Shown in pieces: positions 6,249 to 6,397 of a stretch of DNA of 6,397 bases. Both the position numbers and the translations under genes were made by a program. The number at the start of each line of letters is the position of its first letter. Position 1 is the first letter of the stretch. A model generated the notes under the pieces. It saw nothing but the letters and a program-made list of their open reading frames with translations. It did no database searches and was not told where the DNA came from. The stretch is from Chlamydiota bacterium (GTDB lineage Bacteria; Chlamydiota; Chlamydiia; Chlamydiales; SM23-39): contig DAIDIM010000007.1 of the NCBI GenBank assembly GCA_027459365.1, positions 1-6,397 on the forward strand, written 5' to 3'.

Positions 6249-6397
6249 GAGCCATTCCCGATGTACCTCTTCGACGATTTTACCTCCATTTTCGCAAAGC
6301 CATATAACTTTGTGAAGAGATATTAGCTTTGCGAAAATGGGGTAAACTCGTTTGAAAATATCCCAAATCTCCTCGAAGAATTCACACCGAGAATGGC
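6249..6397. repeat. Long palindromic repeat element, copy 2 (one arm shortened; cut by window end)
   Basis: It is in the same orientation as the element at 941-1112 and nearly identical: outside the indels I count 4 substitutions, plus a 3-nt longer loop. It begins with GAGCCATTCCCGATGT and the window stops at GAATGGC, two bases short of the GGCTC end of copy 1. The inner stem CCATTTTCGCAAAGC (6286-6300) and its complement (6326-6340) are perfect, around a 25-nt loop. The left arm lacks 22 bp present in copy 1: a single TTCGACGAT (6270-6278) replaces the pair. It lies 50 bp upstream of the lysS start codon. Confidence 0.88.

Noticed and set aside
941..6397. A composite transposon bounded by the two palindromic elements
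   Set aside because: The enclosed block contains essential lysS and no transposase, and the elements show no target-site duplication, so block mobility is not supported.

Overview
The window looks like a piece of genome from a Chlamydiota bacterium, probably one of the environmental (Parachlamydiales-type) lineages. The main support is the lysyl-tRNA synthetase on the right: it has 526 residues, and as far as I remember them its sequence features follow the chlamydial LysS closely. The genus cannot be fixed from the sequence. Most of the window is AT-rich (sampled lines of the glycosidase and lysS genes are about 37-40% GC). The leftmost ~820 bases are clearly richer in G+C (about 52-55% in sampled lines), which suggests foreign origin or an assembly junction.

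Layout from left to right. (1) Positions 2-874, minus strand: most of a 4-hydroxyphenylpyruvate dioxygenase gene (hpd), with its 3' end outside the window. Its first ~20 codons do not look like the family. (2) Positions 875-1196: no gene. This stretch holds a perfect 9-bp inverted repeat just upstream of hpd, a ~170-bp palindromic repeat element (copy 1) and a short perfect hairpin. (3) Positions 1197-1391, minus strand: a 64-residue unrecognised protein with a good ribosome binding site, a motif resembling a double-glycine leader and an Ala/Gly-rich tail. (4) Positions 1498-4086, plus strand: a large intact GH63/MGH1-like glycoside hydrolase. (5) Positions 4087-4613, plus strand: the C-terminal remnant of a DHA2-type MFS transporter, whose homology begins within a few bases of the glycosidase stop codon. 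(6) Positions 4618-6198, minus strand: lysS, convergent with the MFS remnant and separated from it by 4 bases. (7) Positions 6249-6397: a second copy of the palindromic element in the same orientation, cut by the window end.

The genes do not form one pathway. lysS is a housekeeping gene, the glycosidase is a sugar-processing enzyme, hpd belongs to tyrosine catabolism and the MFS piece is probably dead. The picture is of an accessory, rearranged neighbourhood beside an essential gene. Two near-identical palindromic elements lie about 5.1 kb apart, and there are two likely recombination scars: the hpd 5' end and the glycosidase/MFS junction. The most unusual items are the palindromic element, with a clean 22-bp deletion in one arm of copy 2, and the small protein with the leader-like GG motif. 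I saw no tRNA, rRNA, CRISPR array or transposase.
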